Positions 16,934-25,741 of a stretch of 50,149 nucleotides of DNA are shown here, piece after piece. Every line of letters begins with the position of its first letter. The first letter of the stretch is position 1. Origin of the DNA: Desulfuromonadales bacterium (GTDB lineage: Bacteria > Desulfobacterota > Desulfuromonadia > Desulfuromonadales > BM103); assembly GCA_030145195.1 (NCBI GenBank), contig JAQYVY010000027.1:1-50149 (forward strand), in the 5' to 3' direction. The notes below the pieces were generated by a model, which saw nothing but the letters and a program-made list of their open reading frames with translations, was not told the origin of the DNA and did not search any database. A program made the translations under genes and the position numbers.

Positions 16934-17707
16934 TTATGGCAAGTAAAAAATAGGATTTACTGCAACCTTACCGTGTCGAATTTCAAAATGAAGTCGGGCA
17001 CTTTGACCGTTACCGGGAGTACCACTCAAGGCGATCTTGTCACCTTTCCCGACATAAGAATCCAGTTTTGCCAGATTCTTCTGATTGTATCCGTAGACCG
17101 TAAAATAGCTATTGGAATGCTCCAGAATCACCAAATTACCGTAGCCGCGAATAGCATTACCACTATAGATGACCTTACCAGGTGCAGCGGCCACAATCGC
17201 AGTCCCTTTCGGCACGGCAATCTCTATCCCTTTAAACGTAGACTTGCTATCAGAACCAAACTTGTTCACCACCTTGCCCTTAACCGGCCAGACAAAGAGG
17301 CCCTTGACCGGTTTGCCCTTTGGCGACGAAGTGGCTTTTGCGGGCATTTTTGCGGTGGATTGCTTAACTGTCGTGGTCTTTGATCTGGGGGCTGTTTTAG
17401 CAGAAACAGGTTGCGACGCGGAAACCCGCGTTGAAGTCGACTGCATAGACGTCGCTACCGTAACAGGCACCTTGCGTAACTGCGTTTGGCCAGGGATATA
17501 AAGTTTCTGCCCAACCTTGACCCTGGTCGGATCGCTGATGTGATTGATCCGGGCGAGTTTCGTCTCATTAATCTCGTAGGTCCTGGCAATACGGTATAAA
17601 GTCTGACCTGGCTGGACCGTGTGGTAAATACCGGTCGGAGCGCAGGCGACAATCAACCACAACGAGATAAGCGATAAAATCAATTTCACACAAAAACAGT
17701 TCGGCAT
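16934..17707 (-). CDS. nlpD: NlpD-like LysM/degenerate M23 lipoprotein
   Basis: The 257-residue protein starts with a lipoprotein signal (lipobox IVAC), then one LysM domain (YHTVQPGQTLYRIARTYEIN), a Ser/Thr/Lys-rich linker, and a C-terminal LytM/M23 domain. The M23 zinc site is degenerate: the usual HKGIDIA reads FKGIEIA and the HLHFE motif reads RLHFE, so three of four ligands are changed. That matches E. coli NlpD, a non-catalytic activator of amidases in cell separation (established). It is upstream of rpoS with a 58-bp gap and may contain the rpoS promoter, as in E. coli. Confidence 0.92.
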   Translation of the reverse strand: MPNCFCVKLILSLISLWLIVACAPTGIYHTVQPGQTLYRIARTYEINETKLARINHISDPTRVKVGQKLYIPGQTQLRKVPVTVATSMQSTSTRVSASQPVSAKTAPRSKTTTVKQSTAKMPAKATSSPKGKPVKGLFVWPVKGKVVNKFGSDSKSTFKGIEIAVPKGTAIVAAAPGKVIYSGNAIRGYGNLVILEHSNSYFTVYGYNQKNLAKLDSYVGKGDKIALSGTPGNGQSARLHFEIRHGKVAVNPIFYLP

Positions 17708-17794
17708 GGGCCTGACTTGTCAGTAGTAAAAAGATTGGTTACATAGGTTAGTCCATCCATGTAAATGCCGTCAACGCCTACGATCAAGAAAGCA

Positions 17795-18391
17795 CTACGT
17801 GAAATACTTAAACAGCAAGAAACCTCCGAAAAACAAAATCATGAAGAAGAGGCACAACACGTTAAAGTAGCGTTCAATAAAGACTTTTATACTCGGTCCG
17901 AAACGATAAAGAAGACCAGCCACAATAAAAAAACGCAGGCTACGGCTGATCAGAGATGCGAAAACAAAGACAGGAAAATTGATTTTAAACACACCGGCAC
18001 TGATGGTAATCACCTTGTACGGGATAAAGGTAAAACCGGCAGCAAAAACCACCCAGAAATCAAACTGATCATACAGATCACGAATTTTTGCAAAGCTTTT
18101 CGGTGTAAAACCTGGGATATAATCAAAAAAGTAACCTGAAACAACCGTCCAAGCCCCCCAACCAATGGCGTAGCCAGCAACACCACCAAGTAAAGAACCC
18201 AAGGAGGCTAAAGCAGCAAAACGCCAGGAACGGGTCGGGATTGCAATACAGAGGGCGATCAGAAGAAGATCAGGTGGAATCGGAAAAACCGAAGACTCGA
18301 CAAAAGCCAACAGAAAAAGAGCCGGGCCACCATAAGGGGTCTCGGCCCAATGCAGAACCCAGTCATACAGACGACGAATCAGTCGCATCAT
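17795..18391 (-). CDS. DedA-superfamily membrane protein (YqaA-like)
   Basis: The protein has 199 residues from the ATG at 18391, whose A is shared with the pcm stop codon (TGATG), with GAGGAAA upstream. It has several TM segments and the family's landmarks: AETPYGGPALFLLAFVESSV-F-PIPPD near the N-terminus, then GSLLGGVAGYAIG and FTFIPYKVITISAGVF. SNARE-assoc/VTT-fold proteins of the DedA superfamily move lipid carriers across membranes; this YqaA subgroup has no fixed substrate. It is translationally coupled to pcm and followed by nlpD. Confidence 0.9.
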   Translation of the reverse strand: MMRLIRRLYDWVLHWAETPYGGPALFLLAFVESSVFPIPPDLLLIALCIAIPTRSWRFAALASLGSLLGGVAGYAIGWGAWTVVSGYFFDYIPGFTPKSFAKIRDLYDQFDFWVVFAAGFTFIPYKVITISAGVFKINFPVFVFASLISRSLRFFIVAGLLYRFGPSIKVFIERYFNVLCLFFMILFFGGFLLFKYFT

Positions 18392-19047
18392 CAAATTTCC
18401 TCGTTCTTCCAGCCATGATTGCCAACCAGGGGCACAAAACGACATCCGAGCATGGATTCCTCATGGAAATCATCTTCACTGGTTCGAGTAATCCGCATGA
18501 GCACCTGGCTTTCGCGGTTACCAACCGGGATGACCAGGCGGCCACCCAGAGCCAACTGGTCTAGGTATTGTTGCGGCACTTGCGGAGCACCAGCTGTCAC
18601 CAGAATCGAATCAAACGGTGCCATCTCCTGCCAACCATAGGTGCCATCAGTCAAGCGAATATTAACCTTACTAAAGCCGTTTTCGTCGAGCACCCGTCGC
18701 GCGCGTCTAGCCAGAGCAGGAAGCCTTTCCAACGAAAAAACCCGTTCGGCCAACAACGCCAGGACTGCGGCCTGGTAGCCGGAACCGGTGCCCACCTCAA
18801 GAACTGTCTCCGTCCCGGTCAGTTCTAAAGCTTCACTCATGACACCAACCATATAAGGTTGGGAAATCGTCTGCTTTTCGCCAATCGGGAGGGGGGCGTC
18901 CATGTAGGCTTTAGCTTCCAGGGCCTCTTCGACAAACTTGTGTCGCGGCACCTGAAGCATCGCCTTAAGGACACGCGGATCGTTGACCCCGCGTGCGGCA
19001 ACCTGCTCTGCGACCATGCGACGGCGGGCGATTGTGAAATCCCTCAT
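18391..19047 (-). CDS. pcm: Protein-L-isoaspartate O-methyltransferase
   Basis: The 218-residue cytoplasmic enzyme methylates isoaspartyl residues in aged proteins, using S-adenosylmethionine. The SAM motif [16 protein letters not shown] and the substrate-loop region [19 protein letters not shown] are typical, as is the N-terminal VPRHKFV. Its start overlaps the surE stop by four bases (ATGA), and its stop overlaps the next start. The surE-pcm pair with rpoS nearby is a common stationary-phase survival cluster. Confidence 0.97.
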   Translation of the reverse strand: MRDFTIARRRMVAEQVAARGVNDPRVLKAMLQVPRHKFVEEALEAKAYMDAPLPIGEKQTISQPYMVGVMSEALELTGTETVLEVGTGSGYQAAVLALLAERVFSLERLPALARRARRVLDENGFSKVNIRLTDGTYGWQEMAPFDSILVTAGAPQVPQQYLDQLALGGRLVIPVGNRESQVLMRITRTSEDDFHEESMLGCRFVPLVGNHGWKNEEI

Positions 19048-19829
19048 TGATCGTCCCCTGCCCCATTATCTTTTGTATCATTAAGCATCGGTTCAAATTG
19101 CCACTGGCGTAAACGATCGATTGCCGCATAGTTAGTCAGATCAAGATGCAACGGCGTTACCGAAACAAAATCATTATTAACCGCGTGAAAGTCAGTTCCT
19201 TCAAGATTCTGAAAACCGAGCTCACCGGCACCGATCCAGTAATAACTTCGTCCGCGTGGGTCCTGATTCTGCACAACAGCATCCGCGTAGACCCGTTTGC
19301 CCTGGCGGGTCACTCGGATACCGCGAGGGGCTCCGGCCGGAACATTGACATTGATGAAAGTGTCTGCTGGCAAACCATGTTCAAGGACACTTTTAGCCAA
19401 AGTACAGGCGATACGAGCGGCCTCAGAAAAATCATCATATTGGAAGCTCTCGGATGCCAGAGAAATGGCCAATGCTGGCACCCCCATCAGAGTCGCCTCC
19501 ATCGCGGCGGCAACAGTGCCCGAGTAAGTCAGATCATCCCCCATGTTGCTACCTTTATTGATACCAGAGACAACCAGATCGGGCTTCTGCTTCAACAGTC
19601 CATGGATACCCAGGTTGACAGCATCTGTTGGCGTCCCACTAACCGCCCAGCGGTCTTCACCAACAGCATTGGCCCGTAAGGGTGCATGCAAAGTCAGGGC
19701 GTGTCCAATAGCACTCCGCTCTCGATCCGGCGCAACGACAACAACTCGACCCATAAGCTGAAGCTGATCGGCCAAAGCCTGCAAACCCGGGGAATCTATA
19801 CCATCGTCATTGGTAACCAGAATCAGCAC
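19044..19829 (-). CDS. surE: 5'/3'-nucleotidase SurE
   Basis: The 261-residue metal-dependent phosphatase hydrolyses nucleoside monophosphates. The signature [13 protein letters not shown] supplies the metal-binding DD pair. The [19 protein letters not shown] block and [11 protein letters not shown] complete the active site. The start is probably the GTG at 19829 (LVTNDDG is the normal N-terminus). It is coupled to pcm by a 4-bp overlap. The upstream merR-like gene ends 46 bp away, so it is likely part of the same long transcript. Confidence 0.96.
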   Translation of the reverse strand: MLILVTNDDGIDSPGLQALADQLQLMGRVVVVAPDRERSAIGHALTLHAPLRANAVGEDRWAVSGTPTDAVNLGIHGLLKQKPDLVVSGINKGSNMGDDLTYSGTVAAAMEATLMGVPALAISLASESFQYDDFSEAARIACTLAKSVLEHGLPADTFINVNVPAGAPRGIRVTRQGKRVYADAVVQNQDPRGRSYYWIGAGELGFQNLEGTDFHAVNNDFVSVTPLHLDLTNYAAIDRLRQWQFEPMLNDTKDNGAGDDQ

Positions 19830-19875
19830 AAGAATTATTTAATAAACAGGCTGAGGGTGGGAAGGGAAATTAGCA

Positions 19876-20280
19876 TCAAGGCATTTCTTTCAAGCTGGCT
19901 TTGAGAGACAAAATATCCTGGCGGAGTTCATCAAGCAACTGTAAATCGATTGCACCTGCCAACTGGAGAGTCATCTGATCGTTTTCTGCATCAACCACCG
20001 ATGTTGTTGTAACATGTTCGGTGGCCGGTTGAGGCGACTTCTCTCGCAATTTCTTGCGCGCACCGGCAATTGTAAAGCCCTGATTATAGAGAAGATCTTT
20101 GAGATACAGGATCAGCTCAACGTCCTGTTTGCGGTAGAGCCGCTGGTTGCTGCGACTCTTGTTTGGGCGAATAGCACTGAACTCTGTCTCCCAGTAACGG
20201 AGGACATGAGACTTAACATCAGTGAATTTGGAAACTTCACCAATTTTAAAATAAAGTTTATCGGGAATCTGAAAGTCCAT
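19876..20280 (-). CDS. MerR-family transcriptional regulator
   Basis: The product has 134 residues from the ATG at 20280 (GAGG nine bases upstream; one earlier in-frame start at 20295 is less likely). The N-terminal winged helix reads [20 protein letters not shown], then [16 protein letters not shown], as in MerR proteins. The C-terminal ~50 residues are a dimerisation helix without the cysteines of metal sensors. It follows ihfA, the usual arrangement in Geobacter relatives. The target is unknown. Confidence 0.92.
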   Translation of the reverse strand: MDFQIPDKLYFKIGEVSKFTDVKSHVLRYWETEFSAIRPNKSRSNQRLYRKQDVELILYLKDLLYNQGFTIAGARKKLREKSPQPATEHVTTTSVVDAENDQMTLQLAGAIDLQLLDELRQDILSLKASLKEMP

Positions 20281-20316
20281 GCGCCAAGACCTCAAAGGTG
20301 GCGGGGCGGACGTGAT

Positions 20317-20601
20317 CTACCCCTCCAACTCGTTAATAGCAGCCTTGAGTACCTGGCTCGGTTTGAAGGTCAGGATGCGACGCGAGGAAATCTCGATCTC
20401 CTCACCAGTTTGCGGATTGCGGCCGCGACGAGTCGCCTTGTCCTTGACGACAAAATTCCCAAAACCAGCGATCTTGATCTTATTGCCGTCTTCAAGGGTC
20501 GTCTTCATGATATCGAAAACCATTTCGACAATCTCAGCGGACTCCTTCTTGGAGAAACCGGTCTTCAGATATATATTTTCGACAAGGTCCGCCTTAGTCA
20601 T
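20317..20601 (-). CDS. ihfA: Integration host factor alpha subunit
   Basis: The 94-residue DNA-bending protein has the HU/IHF fold: MTKADLVENIYLKTGFSKKE at the start, GNFVVKDKATRRGRNPQTGE as the DNA-gripping beta arm with the intercalating proline, and a C-terminal TFKPSQVLKAAI. A position after pheT and before merR marks it as IhfA. AGGAGGT precedes the ATG. It should pair with IhfB, encoded elsewhere. Confidence 0.95.
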   Translation of the reverse strand: MTKADLVENIYLKTGFSKKESAEIVEMVFDIMKTTLEDGNKIKIAGFGNFVVKDKATRRGRNPQTGEEIEISSRRILTFKPSQVLKAAINELEG

Positions 20602-20852
20602 TACTCTGTACCTCCTGATTATATCTACGCGAATTTTCAGGTTTTTATATCACATCAAGAACAAGCTAAGCAATAGATTTCTTCAATTCGAAACCACGAT
20701 TAGTTATATGGAACATATCTTAGAGCCTCTCGTCTGAACAAGCTGCCAGTAAAATATGGGCCAAACCCGAGGGTTTTGGCGGAGACTTCCACGGTGTCTC
20801 GACTAAACAACATCTTGCATTTTGTGAAGACGACAGAAACATAAAAGCAGAC
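20602..20852. other. pheT-ihfA intergenic region
   Basis: The gap contains a compact inverted repeat CCAAACCC/GGGTTTTGG (20763-20780) that could end the pheT transcript, and an AT-rich stretch before the ihfA ribosome site. No gene is seen. Confidence 0.45.
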
Positions 20853-23267
20853 TTAACGCAACTCTGCACCAAGCTCTTTTTCCAGAGCCCTAACCAGCTT
20901 TCCGTGGATATTCTGAACCTGTTCATCCTTCAAAGTGCGATCCAAAGCACGGTAGCAAGCCCGAATTGCCAGGCTCTTTTTCCCAGCAGGAACGCCCTCG
21001 CCTCGGTAGACATCAAACAACACAAGGCTCTCCAGGTCCTTGAGTTTGACCTGATTGAGGGTATCAAACACCTGCTGTGCGGAGATGCTATCATCAAGCA
21101 GAAAGGCGGAGTCTCTTTGCATATCAGGGTATCTTGATAACGGTTGAAACTTGACCGTCCCACCGCTTAACGCCATCAGAACTTCTGCATCCAAATCAAA
21201 AAGCATGGCCGTCCGATTTAGGTCAAAAGCCTTTGCCACTTCGGGATGGAGCTCACCCATGGTCCCGATAAGCTGTTCACCTTTATAAATGGCACAGGAT
21301 TTACCAGGATGATAATAAGCTTCGTCATGCGCCATCACCCAGCGAACATCGGTTATTTTCAGGTTCTGCAGGATCTGTTCAACAACTCCCTTGATATCAA
21401 AAAAATCGCAATCAATATCTTTTTGCGCCCAACCCTGAGGTTCACTACGACCACAGAGGAATGCCGCCAACCTCAGACGTTCTGTGGGCAACTCGGAAGC
21501 GTCACAAGCCTGAAAGACCGGTCGCAACTCAAACAGGGCCAGATCTTCGCATCGATAAGCGAGATTACGCGCCGCTGTCTCCAGCAGACTCGGCATCAAG
21601 GTGGTGCGCATGACACTTTGTTCCTCGTTTAAAGGGTTAAGAATCTGCACACTCTGACGCCGCGCGTCGGTTTCGGCCACGCCCAGCAAATCCAGACTGG
21701 CATTACCGTAAAACGAGTAATTAATAATTTCGGCAAAACCGAGCTCCACCATCCGATCACGCAACTGGCGCTGTAACATGAAATGACGTGGCAATCGCTG
21801 ACAGGTCAAGTTACTCACCGGCATGGTAACGGGTATACGATCATAGCCGATCAACCTGGCGACTTCTTCAATCAGGTCGATTTCACGTTCGAGATCTGGG
21901 CGGAAATTTGGGATTTCGGCATTAATAGCCCCGTCACGACGCTCAACCAACAACGAACATTTAATGCCTATGCTGGAGAGTTTTTGCTTTATATCCGCAA
22001 CATCGACCTCAAAACCAAGAACCTCACTGGTGTGGCATGCGGTTATTATGACGGTGCGCTTTACCAGCTCGGCAGGATAAACATCGACCTGTTTTTGTGC
22101 GACTTCGCCGCCAGCCAGTTCCGCAATCAGGGCTGCAGCACGATCAAGCGCCAGAGGCACCATATCGACATCAGCGCCACGCTCGAAACGATGAGACGAC
22201 TCGGTGTGAAGTCCCAAACGCTTGCTGGTACGGCGGATTGTTACTGGATTAAAGTAGGCACTTTCAAGCAGAATGTCAGTTGTGTCGTCGCTGACTTCCG
22301 AATTTTGCCCCCCCATGACTCCAGCCAGTGCAACCGGCCCTTCCCCATCGCAAATCATCAGGTCAACCCCCATCAGGGTTCGAACCTGGCCATCCAACGT
22401 GGTGAATTTGTCTCCATCCTGGGCTCTACGGACCACAATGCGACGACCGCGCAGCAGGTTAAAATCGAAAGCATGCAACGGCTGGCCCAGCTCCATCATG
22501 ACAAAGTTGGTGATATCGACAACGTTGTTGATAGAACGCATACCGACCGCTTCAAGTCGCTGCACCAGCCAGTCAGGTGAAGGCCCGATCGTGACCTTCT
22601 CGATCAATCGAGCGGCATAACGGGGGCAGAGTTCCGGATCCTCAATCACTACAGAAGTTTTGTCCGCTGTCTTAACTTGGCCCTCAACAATATTCGGCAC
22701 GGGAAGCTGCAACGGAGCATCAACCATGGCCGAGACTTCACGGGCCACACCGACAACACTCAGACAGTCCGGTCGATTAGGTGTGAGACCAAGTTCATAC
22801 ATGATGTCCTTGAGTCCAAGCGCTTGAAAAACCGGCTTACCCAGATCAAGATCCGGGGGCAAGATGAGTATCCCCTCGGAGGTCTCTGTCAGCCCCAGCT
22901 CACTGGTGGAACAAAGCATCCCGCAAGATTCCTGACCACGAATCTTCGATTTTTTGATCTTGAAGTTGCCAGGAAGAACAGTACCAACCTGAGCCAAAGC
23001 AACAAAATCTCCGGGTTTGTGGTTGGTGGCACCACAGACAACCTGCTGTGTGACGCTACCGGTTTCTACCTTACAAACCGTCAGGCGGTCAGCATCCGGG
23101 TGTTTTTGCACGTCAGCCAAACGGGCGACAATAACGCTGTCGAAGCCTTCACCCAAACGTTCCATGGCGTCCACTTCCAAGCCAGCCATGGTCAGGCGGT
23201 GAGATAAATCTTCGGCAGAAAGGTCAACATCAACGTAGTCCCTGAGCCAGTTCAAGGTGACTTTCAT
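20853..23267 (-). CDS. pheT: Phenylalanyl-tRNA synthetase beta subunit
   Basis: The 804-residue subunit has the full family layout: an N-terminal tRNA-binding EMAP-like domain (residues ~40-150), B3/B4 editing region, B5 domains, and a C-terminal anticodon-binding FDX-ACB domain (LSRYPDMQRDSAFLLDDSIS). It forms an alpha2-beta2 enzyme with PheS that charges tRNA-Phe. The motif RLGLHTESSHRFERGADVDM is characteristic of the catalytic-like module. It follows pheS with a ~95-bp gap. Confidence 0.98.
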   Translation of the reverse strand: MKVTLNWLRDYVDVDLSAEDLSHRLTMAGLEVDAMERLGEGFDSVIVARLADVQKHPDADRLTVCKVETGSVTQQVVCGATNHKPGDFVALAQVGTVLPGNFKIKKSKIRGQESCGMLCSTSELGLTETSEGILILPPDLDLGKPVFQALGLKDIMYELGLTPNRPDCLSVVGVAREVSAMVDAPLQLPVPNIVEGQVKTADKTSVVIEDPELCPRYAARLIEKVTIGPSPDWLVQRLEAVGMRSINNVVDITNFVMMELGQPLHAFDFNLLRGRRIVVRRAQDGDKFTTLDGQVRTLMGVDLMICDGEGPVALAGVMGGQNSEVSDDTTDILLESAYFNPVTIRRTSKRLGLHTESSHRFERGADVDMVPLALDRAAALIAELAGGEVAQKQVDVYPAELVKRTVIITACHTSEVLGFEVDVADIKQKLSSIGIKCSLLVERRDGAINAEIPNFRPDLEREIDLIEEVARLIGYDRIPVTMPVSNLTCQRLPRHFMLQRQLRDRMVELGFAEIINYSFYGNASLDLLGVAETDARRQSVQILNPLNEEQSVMRTTLMPSLLETAARNLAYRCEDLALFELRPVFQACDASELPTERLRLAAFLCGRSEPQGWAQKDIDCDFFDIKGVVEQILQNLKITDVRWVMAHDEAYYHPGKSCAIYKGEQLIGTMGELHPEVAKAFDLNRTAMLFDLDAEVLMALSGGTVKFQPLSRYPDMQRDSAFLLDDSISAQQVFDTLNQVKLKDLESLVLFDVYRGEGVPAGKKSLAIRACYRALDRTLKDEQVQNIHGKLVRALEKELGAELR

Positions 23268-23362
23268 AACCTAAAGTCCTTTATAATATAAAAGCTTTAA
23301 CATAATAAAAATTAAGGATTAAACAACAAGGAAATGTCTCAAGCATCAAGCCCCGAACAAAG

Positions 23363-24379
23363 CTAAAACTGCTTCAAAAACCGCATGTCGTTTTCAAAGA
23401 AGAGCCGCAGGTCATTAACGCCATACTTGAGCATGGCAATCCGCTCGATGCCCATACCAAAAGCAAACCCACTATAAAGTTCGTAGTCATAATCGACCGA
23501 CTTGAAAACTTCCGGATCGATCATACCGCTACCGAGAATTTCCAGCCAACCGGATTGTTTGCAGACCCGACAACCACTGCCACCGCAGATCACACACTGG
23601 ATATCGACCTCAGCGCTGGGCTCAGTAAAAGGGAAAAAAGAAGGCCGAAAACGCACATCTATGTTCTGACCAAAAAACTCGGTAATAAAAGTGGTTAAAA
23701 TTCCCTTTAGATCACCAAAGGTAACCTTGCGATCAACCAGGAAACCTTCAACCTGATGAAACATCGGGCTGTGCGTAATGTCTGAATCGCGCCGATAGAC
23801 AGTCCCGGGTGCAATCACCCGAACTGGCGGCGGCTGTTCAAGCATGGTTCGTATCTGCACCGGTGAGGTATGGGTCCGCAACACAACCTCTTCAGAAATA
23901 TAAAAGGTGTCCTGCATGTCACGTGCGGGATGATCTTTGGGAATATTGAGTGCTTCGAAGTTATAAAAATCCTTCTCAACCTCTGGGCCTTCAGCGACGC
24001 CGAAACCGAGCGCAGTAAAGATTTCTACAACTTCCTCTGTCACCTGAGTGATCGGATGCTTGTAACCCTGACGCTGGCTCCGGCCAGGGAGGGTTACATC
24101 AAGCTGTTCCGTCACCAACCGCTCTTTCATGAACGCCTGACGCAAAGACTCCTGCCGTTCAGAAAAAGCCGATTCGAGGCGATCTTTCACCTCATTGGAA
24201 AGGGCTCCAATAATCGGTCTCTCTTCAGAAGAAAGTTGTCCCATCCCCTTCATGATCGCCGTCACTTCACCCTTGCGGCCGAGAAAACGAGCCTTTACTT
24301 GCTGCAGCTCCACTTCGGAAACAACTTCGGCAACAGCTTGCATAGCTGCTTCTTCTATCTTTACCAGTTTGTCTTTCAT
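23363..24379 (-). CDS. pheS: Phenylalanyl-tRNA synthetase alpha subunit
   Basis: The catalytic subunit has 338 residues from the ATG at 24379 ([18 protein letters not shown]), close to E. coli's 327. Class II motifs are present: TSPVQIRTM and [18 protein letters not shown] (motif 2), and [14 protein letters not shown] (motif 3). An in-frame TTG at 24481 would add a stretch that encodes the terminator hairpin and is rejected. The ~100-bp leader after rplT holds a terminator and a second hairpin, so expression may be attenuated. Confidence 0.97.
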   Translation of the reverse strand: MKDKLVKIEEAAMQAVAEVVSEVELQQVKARFLGRKGEVTAIMKGMGQLSSEERPIIGALSNEVKDRLESAFSERQESLRQAFMKERLVTEQLDVTLPGRSQRQGYKHPITQVTEEVVEIFTALGFGVAEGPEVEKDFYNFEALNIPKDHPARDMQDTFYISEEVVLRTHTSPVQIRTMLEQPPPVRVIAPGTVYRRDSDITHSPMFHQVEGFLVDRKVTFGDLKGILTTFITEFFGQNIDVRFRPSFFPFTEPSAEVDIQCVICGGSGCRVCKQSGWLEILGSGMIDPEVFKSVDYDYELYSGFAFGMGIERIAMLKYGVNDLRLFFENDMRFLKQF

Positions 24380-24404
24380 AATCATCCGGTCGCTGAGAAA
24401 AATA

Positions 24405-24428
24405 CGGCCCGGCGTAATGGCCAGGCCG
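24405..24428 (-). promoter_or_regulatory. Second hairpin in the pheS leader
   Basis: On the minus strand CGGCCTGGC and GCCGGGCCG pair over nine positions (one G-U) around ATTAC, between the rplT terminator and the pheS start. It may work together with the upstream terminator. Function is inference. Confidence 0.35.
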
Positions 24429-24436
24429 AGATTCAG

Positions 24437-24470
24437 AAAAAAAAGAGATGGGGAAGACCCCATCTCTTTT
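24437..24470 (-). terminator. Rho-independent terminator after rplT / pheS leader
   Basis: AAAAGAGATGGGG and CCCCATCTCTTTT pair perfectly around TCTT, and the minus-strand copy continues into more Ts. It lies 12 bp after the rplT stop and ~60 bp before pheS. It either ends the infC-rpmI-rplT transcript or acts as a pheST attenuator. Confidence 0.85.
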
Positions 24471-24481
24471 ATGTTCGGCAA

Positions 24482-24838
24482 TTACTGAAGTTGGGCCTTG
24501 GCTTTCTCGACTATCAAACCAAAATCGACAGGATCGGTCACAGCCAACTGAGCCATTATCTTACGGTCAATACCGATTTCTGCCTTTTTCAGGCCGAAGA
24601 TCAACCGGCTATAGGAGAGTCCATTTAACCGAGCAGCAGCATTGATACGGGCAATCCAGAGAGCCCTAAAATCACGCTTACGAACACGACGGTCACGATA
24701 AGCATACTTCAGAGCGCGGTCTACAGCCTCGGTTGCGCTACGGAACAACTTGCTTCTGGCACCACGAAAGCCTTTGGCAAGCTTTAATACTTTATTCCGT
24801 CTACGCCTTGCTTTAAATCCTCTTTTTACTCTTGGCAT
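24482..24838 (-). CDS. rplT: 50S ribosomal protein L20
   Basis: The 118-residue very basic protein begins [20 protein letters not shown] and contains [20 protein letters not shown], both L20 hallmarks. It binds 23S rRNA early in large-subunit assembly. The ATG follows AAGGAG by seven bases, and that site lies inside a short hairpin. In other bacteria L20 represses its own operon (established). Confidence 0.98.
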   Translation of the reverse strand: MPRVKRGFKARRRRNKVLKLAKGFRGARSKLFRSATEAVDRALKYAYRDRRVRKRDFRALWIARINAAARLNGLSYSRLIFGLKKAEIGIDRKIMAQLAVTDPVDFGLIVEKAKAQLQ

Positions 24839-24842
24839 AACT

Positions 24843-24878
24843 ATTCTCCTTGAGAATCAATTTGGCGGGTCAACCCGC
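24843..24878 (-). promoter_or_regulatory. rplT: Hairpins at the rplT ribosome-binding site
   Basis: On the minus strand ATTCTC AAG GAGAAT forms a 6-bp stem that covers the rplT Shine-Dalgarno. Just upstream GCGGG TTGA CCCGC (24865-24878) forms a second hairpin. This layout would allow L20 or another factor to control rplT translation. That role is inferred from position and known L20 autoregulation. Confidence 0.4.
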
Positions 24879-24941
24879 ACCCGGATCTGAAGGGGGAGAT
24901 ATTTAGCCCCACAGTTCACGGGTTGGAAATCGGTTAATCCC

Positions 24942-25139
24942 TTAAATGTAAGGAATTAATTGCCGAATGTTTTTCACGTCAGCCTTATCCACCAAAGTCG
25001 CCTGGCGCAGTTCACGCTTGCGCTTGGTCGATTTTTTGGTCAGAATATGACTGGTAAAAGCTTTATTGCGACGAATCTTGCCGGTTCCCGTCTTACGGAA
25101 ACGCTTGGCTGCACCGCGGTTGGTCTTGATTTTAGGCAT
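24942..25139 (-). CDS. rpmI: 50S ribosomal protein L35
   Basis: The 65-residue basic protein starts [20 protein letters not shown] and contains [19 protein letters not shown], the L35 pattern. It sits in the invariant infC-rpmI-rplT order. The start at 25139 follows AAGGAG. Confidence 0.98.
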   Translation of the reverse strand: MPKIKTNRGAAKRFRKTGTGKIRRNKAFTSHILTKKSTKRKRELRQATLVDKADVKNIRQLIPYI

Positions 25140-25215
25140 TTCTGTTCTCCTTAAAATATGACAATTTGAAACGGTACCCCTTGCACGGGAACACCGGCTT
25201 CACTGATCTTGTTAA

Positions 25216-25731
25216 TTATTTTTTCAGGGGGCTTATAACCATACTCATGAAGCGCCCTGACATATTAGGTCGACCCTCTACCTGACCAATATCTTCCAAG
25301 TCTTTAGCAACCCTTTCCAAAATCCTGCGACCAAATTCTGGGTGGGTGACCTCACGACCACGGAACATGATAGTGACTTTGACTTTATTGGCCTCACCAA
25401 GAAAGCGACGGGCATTTTTGACTTTAAACAGATAGTCATGCTCGTCAGTTTTAGGCCGGAGCTTGACTTCTTTAAGCTCAACACGAACCTGCTTCTTTTT
25501 AGCTTCAGCCGTCCGTTTACTTTGTTGATACTTATATTTGCCGTAATCCATTATGCGACAAACTGGCGGCTTTGCCGTCGGTGAGACTTCTACGAGGTCA
25601 AGACCGCTCTCACTGGCAGTATGAAGCGCAGTTTCAAGATCCATGACACCAAGCTGTCCGCCTTCGTCATCAATAACCCGAACCTCTCTAGCACGTATAG
25701 CCCGGTTGATATTGGTTGTGTCCTTGCTTAT
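25216..25731 (-). CDS. infC: Translation initiation factor IF-3
   Basis: The 171-residue factor blocks premature 50S joining and checks the start codon. The N-domain contains INRAIRAREVRVID and KPPVCRIMDYGKYKYQ; the C-domain has VKVTIMFRGREVTHPEFG and the end GRFMSMVISP. The frame is open further upstream, but no ATG, GTG or TTG fits. A strong AGGAGGTG, overlapping the thrS stop, is followed after six bases by ATA AGC AAG GAC, so an AUA start at 25731 is proposed. IF-3 discriminates against such codons, and E. coli infC uses AUU for autoregulation (established). The thrS-infC gap is ten bases. Confidence 0.95.
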   Translation of the reverse strand: MSKDTTNINRAIRAREVRVIDDEGGQLGVMDLETALHTASESGLDLVEVSPTAKPPVCRIMDYGKYKYQQSKRTAEAKKKQVRVELKEVKLRPKTDEHDYLFKVKNARRFLGEANKVKVTIMFRGREVTHPEFGRRILERVAKDLEDIGQVEGRPNMSGRFMSMVISPLKK

Positions 25732-25741
25732 GACGCACCTC

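Noticed and set aside
24379-24481. Longer pheS reading frame starting at TTG 24481
   Set aside because: The extension encodes the terminator hairpin and lacks a ribosome site. The ATG at 24379 gives the normal length.
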